Positions 63,201 through 64,000 of a DNA stretch of 64,000 nt are shown piece by piece; positions within the stretch are counted from its first letter, which is position 1; every line of letters begins with the position of its first letter. The position numbers and the translations under genes are program-made. The DNA is from Chthoniobacteraceae bacterium. GTDB lineage: Bacteria > Verrucomicrobiota > Verrucomicrobiia > Chthoniobacterales > Chthoniobacteraceae. Below the pieces are notes generated by a model, which worked only from the letters and a program-made list of their open reading frames with translations, had not been told where the DNA came from and searched no databases. The stretch covers positions 23,062 through 87,061 of the forward strand of contig CANJZW010000007.1 of NCBI GenBank assembly GCA_947479475.1, given 5' to 3'.

Positions 63201-64000
63201 GGCAGCTCCGGGCTGCGCCCCCTGCTCGCCTCTGAGTTGCTCGCCTCCGCCTCCGTGGGCACGCTCACCGCCACAGGAGCTCTGCAGAACGTGGGACTTT
63301 CCTCCTCCCAGACCGTCTTCTCCACCGTGCTCATGAACAGCCTCACGCTGTTTTCCGGTGTCAGCCTGGGGCTCGCCTCGGGTGCCCTGCAAGAACGCAC
63401 CCAGTTGAACCTCAACTCCGGTGGGCTTCTGGCGCTGGCCGGGGTTGAATCCGTGAACGTCCCGTTGCTTTCGGCCGGAGCGATTGGCACAGGCACGCTC
63501 TACGCCCAGGTCGTGGCTGGTGGTTCGTTAAATCTTACCGGAAGCGTGGTGAGTACTGGCGGGATGGTGAAGGCGGGCGATGGAGTGCTGCAGTTGAATT
63601 CCCGGCAGTACTTCACAGGCGGCAGCGGACTGGTCATAAACAGCGGCACGGTGCGCCTCAACAGCGGCGCCGCAAACACGCTGTTAGTAATCCCCACAGC
63701 TACGGCAGCCACACTCCTCGACATTCGCGTCAACGGCACCTCCACGTTGGATCTGAATGGAAACAATCAGGCCATTGCCCAGTTGCTCGGAGTGGACCCG
63801 TTGCCCGGCATGGCGGGAACCGTCACCAGCGCTACAGCAGCCCTTCTCACCGTTTCGACAACGCTATCGAGCACGTTCGGCGGCGTTTTTGGCGGGTCCC
63901 TTTCCCTGGCCAAACAGAACACCAACACGCTGACTCTGACAGGCCCCAGCACCACGGCGGGGACAATCGTAGTGGCGGGTGGCGTGTTGGCCCTCAAGGA
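36255..64000 (+). CDS. Giant secreted autotransporter-associated beta-strand repeat (PATR) protein, 3' end beyond window
   Basis: The frame opens at ATG 36255 (alternative ATG 36363, residue 37), stayed open at every place I translated, and leaves the window: at least 9,248 codons. A long N-terminal extension (~58 residues) precedes a hydrophobic signal core (TSILMLCVYFCSLGSALG, residues 62-79). The rest is Gly/Ala/Ser/Thr/Asn-rich and nearly free of Cys. PATR-type units recur, e.g. LTKAGAGLLLLTGANRYSG (~42.2 kb), LTKTGAGQWLLTGANTYSG (~46.9 kb), LLKSGAGALTLTAANAYSG (~50.7 kb), LTKTGLGTLSLLNSNTFTG (~56.5 kb) and LTKVGAGTLVLSGTNSQSG (~59.0 kb). Longer modules with NR(V/I)xDxAPI and ETLG also recur (39.7, 49.9, 54.4 kb). 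These build parallel beta-helices in passenger domains of surface proteins. Any C-terminal beta-barrel or anchor would lie past the right edge. Adhesion or surface-layer function is inference. Confidence 0.9.
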   Translation, partial: MTVPPSTTRDQRAPLSPDNAGRDGAGASGNRLPGKGMELDGTVPELRVSGFGGVKPLWVRCTSILMLCVYFCSLGSALGQGAFPPAVTLQWGLGVDGFHERSVIWETEGAEVFNPKFAAFDPLNPGYLGTQGRLSSDGSSVLGFGALVSARLGDKYEVVLWSGLTGGFIPQVGVLDFGWQNYTLKGSDFLGGTLVLGGVGLVGFSSGINVHDGANSRLGNGSPWLNLILGADNTWRNVSGNVFTVDTPIQTRGYSVTIAGFSPIVLAGTLIGSASGTLHVGSGSNLIIGNRALDTLGEFGGGIFLEGGILGLAADVDRGSTKSVLTLFSNTTIVPQRFSIGGENHKSQVGMVNAGTSNLSVLSLDGSGMVVSGTYNLGTAQFVNVSSPGGSGSNLTPGLTLGGAVTAGTNQFLKTGDGVLLLTGTSGTDIGGSEAGVFMINRGVLAVNSDLALGTPTTIVDQSGSDPTAGFRATGSFSTFRSFRFGSVANNGMGVTGGNTLTLTSPFIFNFGSGASMQKNDAGTLELAVANGTWSGPITVAGGGLLLSAGTAAGTGLITVQTQGAALQLRGVSLTQPLSLNASGINSAGALEAVSGTSTVSGLITLASGVPSFIAADAGATLLMAGTIQVANPLTLAGAGSVILGPKTVLSGSWPGTVNKLGTGTAFLLFAGTNFFGALNVNGGSLILGGSGIIGGAANAVTIQPGATLVVDNLGANVANRLGGSLRPLNLSGGLLFSGTTSSGTLSAENLGALTLASGNSVITLNPGSGGSFTVSLASLTNKTGATLLLRGGSVGSAQGANTGTFTSGTAAVTLFGGTVNDGVFNKGILPYTLIDPSGNGTGTSFATVDRSGTLTVAAGTFRALKGGEYFTIASSTATLTADRNTLLSANLTQPSTVKLTSLTLSDGSVLSVGSSASSVVLTLSSGGLLLSGDGSGVLGGTLNSGASSLWIFAPQAGSTHTISSALRATTGTPNFGLVKAGQGTLLLNGTQVTGVSSNLLIGAVTVNEGTLQLGVRNAFNYRSPQPLVVNGGGVSGAGGVLDLNGYALTIGSLASQGAAPNAGVAGGRITSSVSSGTFASLVSSSGIGTDSAFAGIISGSQLSFSKVGFSTLTLLSKNTYGGPTLITGGGITLNDYGALSATSAITLKFGTLTLDNRTGLTDLGNRVSDTAPLMLTGAGLNVIGRAQTQTAETLGPLVLGAGLSTITLTPGNTGVNSVDLTVGSFSANSSQAFLNIVAGNLGVMGNFSRLRVSAGAEAAVVSQLKNGILPWVVVNGVEFASYTANSGSLTYGGFGALNSTGFISTDQVVAGTAQIVGGSSPLAGIGSFIFSGTSNTKWFTPATSPSVTITSGTGDAGVMRLNSLNIVSTTTADTQLSFTDSTNTLNLTSGGLIHSGSLSNLTLGGFVDNGSLTAGGSLASQQLFCCDFVAATPVYIFNNSSTLTLNSRIIDNPAGGTVQLVLSGTGAAAYVLASGKNSYTGGTVLDAATLTLAQGAKLPGGGLTLNGGATFNQLDGSFMDSSNAITLNGSTLTLVGNNRFASLTLNNVGAQQATLASESGTLSLSGKIIATSENSNTTGLISGNLSMGGGTLTLEVSSVIGEPTATTLSITAAISNGTLELKGGGLLKLFAYNSYTGGTRLSSGTLILAGGVGGELGSPLTAGPVYIEPTGTLDFNDYTAYALSGLRGTGNVSLTAGVSDNPVQLTVGNASNLSTQYSGILSGSGSFVKAGLGAFTLSGSNTYVGPTTIQAGTLVLDFTSLLSSSSVLPSTTTLITAGGTLQMLGAAGTASVQSLAGGTILQGFTTLMIQEGLGGTAAMNLGTLTRPSGGGLLDFVLGSGTFTTDTNNNGILGAYATVGGTAFASVVNGTIGRLSGSADLPAATTADSGTANYAISGSLALTGPLNVNSLTIAPLTSTDVLNLGASALTFTPAGGLLYPEGAGRRYSITGTGLFSAGSSNELFLNIGRSNTLSIANPLIGGTGGLTKAGAGLLLLTGANRYSGATQILAGTLSTGASNVLPDNSAVTVALGASLILGGVETLGTLAGAGSVSSGTYRLTLGADNASGILSGSLSVGGGLIKAGLGTQTLLGSNSLSGGVQIKSGVLVVGNGSQLGAANNPVVVTGLLQPGFQGGMLVVDGGLAGTSVPQSLSLAGRGATAYSGGAVLLSLGNNTFSGAIMLGNPTGSALLAAAYGNTTLTGPLSLGQTQAVYLAGNGNIIMAGSISSFEQTTQKMEKLATVLPSTLWLQNTTNSFLSSVRISGNTTVRVSDGRALGMNAGGANVEFNGGILEIRADALTIPSFTSKTISLQNSSGTVFLDRAVGGGGMAQNVAMGTLSTVANRALTIGGRNGYGMTIGSGSSALTAAGAGGNSTFTNNTNGLVTLNGPAPVGGTDGFRQLAFSGNGDTVWNGTMSTTLVSGYLAGIAKSSQGLVILTGTTSAGGLNGTASLSGGVLQVGTLAVLNDSATQFGGISINGGALSYAGTSGETTSRLVNMAGTTGNAILLANQSGGSLAFTSGVVAGAGGAKTLVLGGTNESANSISGLISELGGSTSIYKADSGLWVYAPQATQRLYGGTVFSSLGNAANTGTLTLSTLSSGSIGLSVGFFTSSGSLLSGGTSLLVSSTVNLFPGMLIVGGGTQGTISAISGGSLIFSSPITLSSGTVLTLGALQFTAAGSLLSGAGTFTASDSLLNGITLPVSSTENLSPGMTVIGGGTTGVIGAISGGSLTFTSPITLSSGTVLTLDALQYTSGTFLISGTSLLVSSTVNLSPGMTIVGGGTSGVISSILGGTSGSSGTLFFGNSITLSTGTLLGLTQILLAAGGTQHLYVGMPVSGGSPNSIPPGTTIQSISGGSLLTLSNPVILDAGTGLSAVTSASLVPGMTVNGPTGAALGTVMAINGNTLWLSATTAALSSGTMITFGSLAAFSGNLSISAGTMRLQATSSSVNLLNDSTGGVNFVADSITPGLGRQTAGGRLEYVAYVAIGGTSQETAGTLIFSAGQSVVALTNGGTLTFGQGGRAVGATADFQMGSGQINIGTLQSVGLGWATVNGVDFARLLVGGTVAIAAYRDYLPQWPGNPNYDYRLTTGTASAFPQRINTLKIAASGTLALGGALQLDGGGLLFDNSTGPFSIVNFKIIAPIVSPEIMITVNGSSSANALTVSSQIAEGAGSLTKGGTGILVVDGTNSYSGHTTVNAGTLRLITRGAVFGTGSLSFVAGTWGIPASGTWAIFARDTSGLAVGMSVAGEGIPVGMTIQSILSDPLQVAGTLTLTGGSLTASGTRSFMAGTIVSPLGNPAANAFTVVRQNALLDVAGAGSPSLLYTGGPLMRQLNLGLLSGAGTVDSLSVVNTALSFGTSFSSTTSVFSGVIQNSGTGSVSVISNGNSNTSFFTGLNTYTGPTILSGGRMLGVTSLANGGLPSGIGASSKDAANLVFNGGILQYTGSNSSFTQFTQTPSVSTDRLFTMAKSGGIDSSGNYGNNTLAGGAANNAALVFANAGSVAFAGIGAVTLTLQGTSTGDNEIHLALRDNPAGGVFSLTKTGAGQWLLTGANTYSGTTTVAQGILQVQDGSLPAASNLALRGGVFQSTGIFTRAFGTAPGQVQLTSPTSGFAAAASKLSLNFGSGTTQFMGSGAFSTSTLVLNSATALAEVEIVSPLNFGIAPRTIQVDDNANTATDFATISGALSGGITNALGAVTLTKTGAGNLILFGANNYLGDTVLANGALIVNSIGAEGATSSSVGTNIGSGVGRGVLYLGNSGTAVNLLYVGAGEVVTRTVSLGNTAGGGNVVIDASGSGALVLTNMDNKSTGANKTLMLRGYNSDNNMITGNLVDNTSNVLSVTKSDGGVWVLAPPTPNTFTGALTVNGGLLGLNANGIGTAGVNLSYGGVFAYGGVLDTGKAFTINQNAIGLFAGTSNITLTGTLFGQAGNPWTLNNSMENGAVLRVANFVNQQADATARTLSIRGYGSTVFSGVISTGGTAVSSTGLNVSVANNAYVLLGGSNTFTGGVALYQGSLLLDNPSVLAGTSSALGVGTNTFTFGGGELRSNYAMTGASALLNPVTLGGDPAVVSGTSSIEFAGTLTGGGKILQNDLTNSSLIVSGSSNFATTSFFQGASNTLVSGTIYGAGGPTFQGTGTLSLTGANLFTGALTLNRGLVVLSGVSGGTVNNASGVSLFAGGTLRLDDSGGVNTAGRLGSGTLLTLTGGLLELTANSGTISLGSITANQTPALLKMTGAGSLVLAGVTLTANPGSSLDLSAVSGLASTNKVLSTGTANLMLSVLNRVIIPGSLATYDLTNGFTAFMGYSANSLNQLSSTDSGNITSGTVLSTSRTLNALRVSGTLISEGAPGTVLALAGGALLAVGGSSTLSFTQLASPTLPLYVNVAQGSTLNLNAALTGNTGLVKVQAGNLNLNAQNFVGSETVVAAGTLTLNAGLNTLQPGQTLRLGLGATLDLAGNIQYVNAFSSPGFLPGTGGTVLSSGGTGLLVSSGGGTFAGQLTGSLGFAMVGNAATTLESAQTYTGRTIRSGNTLNLENDATLLNTSEIELNTATLSLNNQNSLQTQNNNRVSDTAPIMLRTGAITLNGRVKAAATETLGAVTAAIGANTITIATAANGGTTPMYWSAEMTLASLTRAAGATVNFATANLGLLGNYSRLFLSEEPTQVAPGLLGAWAITNSTDYAAYSTFSGVGTVGQGGYIGYDGLFGSGRITNLIATSVGAAAGTTTLIAGGTMTAMLRIGGNYQNDIAFNNASDALNLELGGLLRSNDAAATTIGTGTIAGILTAGGNAISGVKELVVYNNQNTVTINAVLMDLKRVQGSGSATLALLKSGAGALTLTAANAYSGGTTVSQGLLTLGGTAGVVVIPKGGLTITNATVAMAANQGQIEASNTVTLNNNAILTLFGDNTLNSITFNNFGSSSAPALNLGGTLTLGTLSAITVTSQDAALVPVIQAGSLALKAGTSIFSIGAIQLNGSTYTQTAASLNISGTITGTGVSILKAGAGVLQLSSSASTFGGGVTLGAGGLAFGTNTSVTTTNWFLLGTGLNTATPTFTGPLGTGSLTVVADTRLLADDGQARSLVNPVFFQNNSVVFDKLTGGNTSSLTLSGTLTYASGPLNLSIPHPNMTAILTGQTSMAGVTSITKTGLGNLSINLTGIGASAPITISGGTNLTLYTDGDGTAATNSIPLGAVTYYSTLVSATATAIAPTLTIGRSSQTQLFNQALNKTVAPASFTSPGLAYGLNLTNNNNYGLLLADNIILATVGAIAGGTFTVSIASASDIVQGLTLSGSLSGGATTAGSVALTKAGPGALVLSGMGNTFGGANTIVDITGGILQIGTQNALGQSGTIRLSTNSTTQGLRATGSFTLDKTVYLNAVSSGMDVTVGNTLNLSRAFGLSAGTNALQKNDNGTLQLSADNTGWDGAFTINAGVGLISNANALGSTLGATTVNNTVGTALQLGAVSLAEPITINSSGVNFAGAIEAYTGTNVLSGTVTLANSPTIGADAGATLTLSGSLTGAVGLSFSGSGSLFLTGTMNSFALPSSLTKWGTGLASIAAPYANFVGGLTVNAGTFSLVGAGVLGGTGALNVNPGATVLLNDSGTLALTNRLGGRVPTLVSGTLSYIASGTSVSSETLGGLTTSFGNNVVNFANAGAVAGTLGFASLNLGGGGLLTFQSGTLLSTAQSIRFSSAPTLTGGLLARGVVIDPSGTSFAGTQTLSGGVAIVPFVYPASAGSINLSLGTLLSVAGTSGSTGFNALDTTTINYNLKLTGNSTDLASPGVPGKFLNSLLLAGTGAAVGLNFAAAGGLALNVVSGNILVTGGTVATLGNAALALAGNAPLITTGAEAALLVDAGSTLNLNAALVYSGNVTKGLAGTLNINTRQFFNTSTGNYFTIAGGTVVLNGGTNTLWQGVQGGNNGQYLDIAPGATLDLNGNSQLIGLLRSPNNSAGQGAGGVITSATPATLVYATQNGDNWGGNISGQISFNKTGSQPINFYSPNTYSGSTLVNYGGLNLTDFATLPNTSSIDLNYATLTLTNGGQAFLNNRINDSAPITLRGGNLTITGRDNTAVVETLGNITLAQGENFFTISNAGNGVRSLEIQAGTLTVQNDATMYSNSVGALGSSTRLKFINGSALLVNGILPFATNAGELLSYDTQLGVAALNTVGFRGYDASVLPTTGVATQNIRLSSGSFAIADVGIPTRAGTYTLNAIAFNVTASGQTISFADSLDTLNLTSGALVINGNGFTRSLGGTLGNGRLTAGGTLSSGTANFYLTSNFSTTTINSAIVDNGYGAQTRLVYTPFNSAVLLLSNANSYTGGTVLNGNAGQTGAIQLGLANPNGSTFAIPAGDLILNYATVSALGPKQIAPTVSPTLNGGGILNLNTYDTTLAGLTFNNNGGPGPAVNLGGGLTSVTGALTSGSSTATLSSTAGLVAGMPFDNPNLPAGTTITSVVDSTTVLLSGSAMASVTGQTFAPYTGTIAVGDTTIAMTTVAGLSVGMPISLSGTLPSGTLTFITSIGADGTSVGISQPAVANLANPAAFTTWSTFKLNGDITATSSNASTVSTLASLGSVVELNGANRTFDIAPVTVNGNSTIAGVTPTLNVSAAITDQWSGSTFNGTSGGYGILKTGNGLLQLSSTASTFSGSVSVSAGGLVIGGSSVGNAVGATVTSGPVGTGLLAMGDGTTLVTTGVFTLGNNYTLAGTLNFRGLNALTLNGAGTLSYTGLGTINVEAPQGILTLGGILSETSTQAGLTKTGLGTLSLLNSNTFTGGIQLNAGTLVLGGLTDSLVDPIPQYTTTPNSIITLNSGLLQLLNNGSASNSLISYENTKIVSGSSASAINVQVGPYNANISSTIELGSLVMTGGQIFNVLSSGSYGLQIDNLASAGTSAVQFNPVAGTTVLVYSYSGVKPVNVGLGKLLFPDLVTLGTSSALASAIAGTVYLGGNSMIPTVVKASTQYLANGTLAGGGFAVGGVNAAFASTSSAINTVSQAASGLGFSGQKVASQLSEGGFLNRPATTATNFGNSLSVYTGLLNIVRGGTYTFTGAADDQIILYIDGNSVLSSNANGGTNNGLSDTPNRSVNLSAGLHTIAYKATNTSGATTAGGQRLLYSGSDTASASGTPGAFQAIAASNLYYANALPSAANNYNLAALTSTNYRLSAGSLDTIDTLGSIFGAVSTGTLTLENNSTLNVVNGLAGSLAGGWMGFGGSISIGNGVVLDTGSQGASQAASTLMLLGTLTSTGTGTSALTKRGDGILVLGGSNPGFTGDLNVSGGVVMLAGSSALSSGSTTIGRVQTVSTGSVTLTSGSSLVTLSGADTVTSLGLMVGGSIYAGTVGFLPAGLTISSIINNTSFTVSGTATAGTLRVINLTAAAAYATLDLNGQSALSGNVLLTGTGASNFATNSTAALWNSASVLGSYAGALTLGTLSSIGGFGDITLSGVLAGSVSSGTLLYKVAPDILTLSGSNTISGSLYVGSGVLRLGSAQALGISPLTTIASGAVLDLNGQTTNQPINLSGAGYTGAGVGVLNSGTASALGALINTSTSNATLGGSLILAAASSIGSNYVNGLSGVTQGGSLTISGTISGAFLLTKVGAGTLVLSGTNSQSGLTINEGLVIVNGSGQTGSGGNTTLTMGTVTGLAMGNILRLLNTGTVSGSRIGSGRTLSLNAAGFELMGGTAAMSENIGGGNLTFSSGFNLVTLQTNGGSLQFVSTASLTRANQATGLVRGVVTTGGTWAGLTLTTAAGTLGQTGANGTINRGIVPWLLVGGGTSGTSFAVSEPNVAYLGVRPMNLATEGTLTLTANTNVWLTNNSSLTPGAPTPTLSSTLVNSLTFGGSSATGGTLTLDLNRVLNVDSGGVLATLSSSINAGTSGAGVLNAGSNREFIFQTAGDATTLTLNLPLGGALTPTTGGFTKGGEGTLVLNGAYNSFTGTTALNLGTLQFGANAPSLNPILYKFSTPQPAVNNPATSTNANDINVNPGATLDLNGKTMLAGNLFATAPTSTLPGTGGVLTNSSTGTTVDFITMLNGQRDFAGQITGNLNLYKTASTGQSLNLRSINTYTGSTTVMGGALTLLDQGALTATSGITVRNAALVWDDSGIQALPSRIGSGTLLTLDGGAFAYNSRSGTDGVIRIGPVSLAGGASVIRQNVGNSGFGSSLVTLASLTRSTGATLNFLAANGSPGDNPNFTITAPADRTLTGGILGGWATATGISDGYVTGQTGSQYEFATYDPATGIRMLTTPMLVTSFAGLAKSTVGRNLAIGGTDTVLTGGTSINSLTMTKNANMAVNFASASDVLTITTGGILGGNLNVSKTIGAQLLTGSITSGTDELFVHNASNTMTLNSRIINNPSGGAGGTLSLVLDSMGVQGGAITLAGGGIAVGGTISSVMTSGSFLTVNLANSAAYYNLKPGMSISGPLIPSGATVRSVSGSTLTLSLSATTAGTYSIAGGSLTSGSAILTVPSTAGLAPGMLLAGTSFVSGNISSILSATQILMSAAATGTATVPSLYGYIPLSLLIGPGNTFSGTTYVNGITTTLNAPLNAIPGDLSVTSGNNVGTDTMSNVTVSNYRSNQIADTAQVKLRGGGLWNLNGFNETINNLVFEAQGGGAGSGPYLQTGAGILTLSSGSITATKLDDPRSIPVLLGNLMWNGSALNIQVDPVRDTTVLGSNGQIGLALNATILSSGSINKIGAGVLSLGGVSYLANTFNINAGEVVLGQPSNYGLSTLNLAAGTTLDMRGLTNLLIGSVVGSGTIKNFSTSSTGTMVTGGDNTSGIFSGTFSSDFSSGLLNVKKVGSGNWSLTGNSTASLLSTLTLAGGSVSLSGAGSLAFATYNLQRGTLLLDNTTQAANNRLGGPTLMGANNTTLTPQGGELWLTGNASTPVSETIATLTPGDGGGVVTLRTNAGSLNFAATTLSAQSSTSSLLLRGDNLGLYPLSTGTASVNVTTPNLVGGGGSWGTSPLTMSIRADILGDTSATGTGTGFLTSGSSGLRPLLASELLASASVGTLTATGALQNVGLSSSQTVFSTVLMNSLTLFSGVSLGLASGALQERTQLNLNSGGLLALAGVESVNVPLLSAGAIGTGTLYAQVVAGGSLNLTGSVVSTGGMVKAGDGVLQLNSRQYFTGGSGLVINSGTVRLNSGAANTLLVIPTATAATLLDIRVNGTSTLDLNGNNQAIAQLLGVDPLPGMAGTVTSATAALLTVSTTLSSTFGGVFGGSLSLAKQNTNTLTLTGPSTTAGTIVVAGGVLALK
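44100..44700 (+). repeat. Tandem internal modules in giant protein
   Basis: Three successive copies of a 64-77 residue unit, anchored at V-S-S-T-x-N-L-x-P-G-M (codons beginning 44127, 44358 and 44550; spacings 231 and 192 bp). Each continues with I-V-G-G-G-T-x-G-x-I-x-(A/S)-I, a G-G-S/T segment and S/N-x-I-T-L-S-(S/T)-G-T. DNA identity between copies is visible (for example the CATCACGTTAAGCAGCGG-like block at 44231 and 44462), implying fairly recent duplication. Diverged relatives with G-M-x-(V/I)-x-G occur near 45.9, 55.5, 58.2 and 61.5 kb. Confidence 0.75.
57315..57600 (+). other. PA14-like domain embedded in giant protein
   Basis: In the giant frame at about residues 7020-7115: SVYTGLLNIVRGGTYTFTGAADDQIILYIDGNSVL, then LSAGLHTIAYKATN. 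The order G-x-Y-x-F-x-(4)-D-D-x-(3)-L-x-I-D-G and the closing L-x-x-G-x-H-x-I is the PA14 pattern, a domain that often binds glycans. It interrupts the PATR repeats and could be a ligand-binding blade on the beta-helix (inference). Confidence 0.7.

Overview
The window looks like chromosomal DNA from a Verrucomicrobiota-type bacterium (class uncertain). The signs are a ThuA-like secreted protein, an exported FAD-dependent oxidoreductase with carbohydrate-binding-like ends, a PafA-like phosphatase, an OprB-type porin, and above all a giant protein built of autotransporter-associated beta-strand repeats, a combination common in that phylum. A heptosyltransferase-like enzyme and a porin imply a Gram-negative envelope. 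Recognisable Shine-Dalgarno sequences are rare. No tRNA, rRNA, CRISPR array or intact insertion sequence was seen.

Layout. 0-5.6 kb: a small conserved-looking protein, a ThuA-like exported protein, then a probable operon of ABC ATPase, ABC permease, TPR-like protein, metallophosphoesterase and family 9 glycosyltransferase. 5.6-6.08 kb: non-coding, with a REP-like palindromic repeat and a long inverted repeat in front of an OprB porin gene. 7.5-14.4 kb: recA, recG, alaS, rnc. 14.39-14.61 kb: a compact non-coding block with three identical DnaA-box-like 9-mers, a fourth near match and an AT-rich core. GC skew on the + strand changes sign between the two sides of this block, so I propose it as the chromosomal replication origin. 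14.7-20.1 kb: cysteine desulfurase, recJ, dihydrolipoyl dehydrogenase, transaldolase. 20.1-23.9 kb: an ArsR-methyltransferase fusion regulator (SahR-like) divergent from metK and ahcY, forming an S-adenosylmethionine-cycle locus. 23.9-25.3 kb: an rRNA-type pseudouridine synthase and trmB.

25.4-36.0 kb is mostly minus-strand: an FMN-binding / NosR-like ferredoxin / ApbE fusion, a small exported protein (+), an HNH nuclease, a collapsed FAD-linked oxidase pseudogene, a polysaccharide deacetylase, trpS, an exported FAD oxidoreductase and a PafA-like phosphatase.

36.26-64.0 kb (right edge): one reading frame that appears uninterrupted and leaves the window, at least 9,248 codons. It encodes a secreted, Gly/Ser/Thr/Asn-rich beta-helix-like protein with many PATR-type repeats, a second repeat family and a PA14-like insert. 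Its base composition changes from G-rich and AT-richer at the 5' end to C-rich and GC-rich further in.

The observations most worth following are the putative oriC, the giant surface protein, and the flavoprotein fused to its own flavin transferase.
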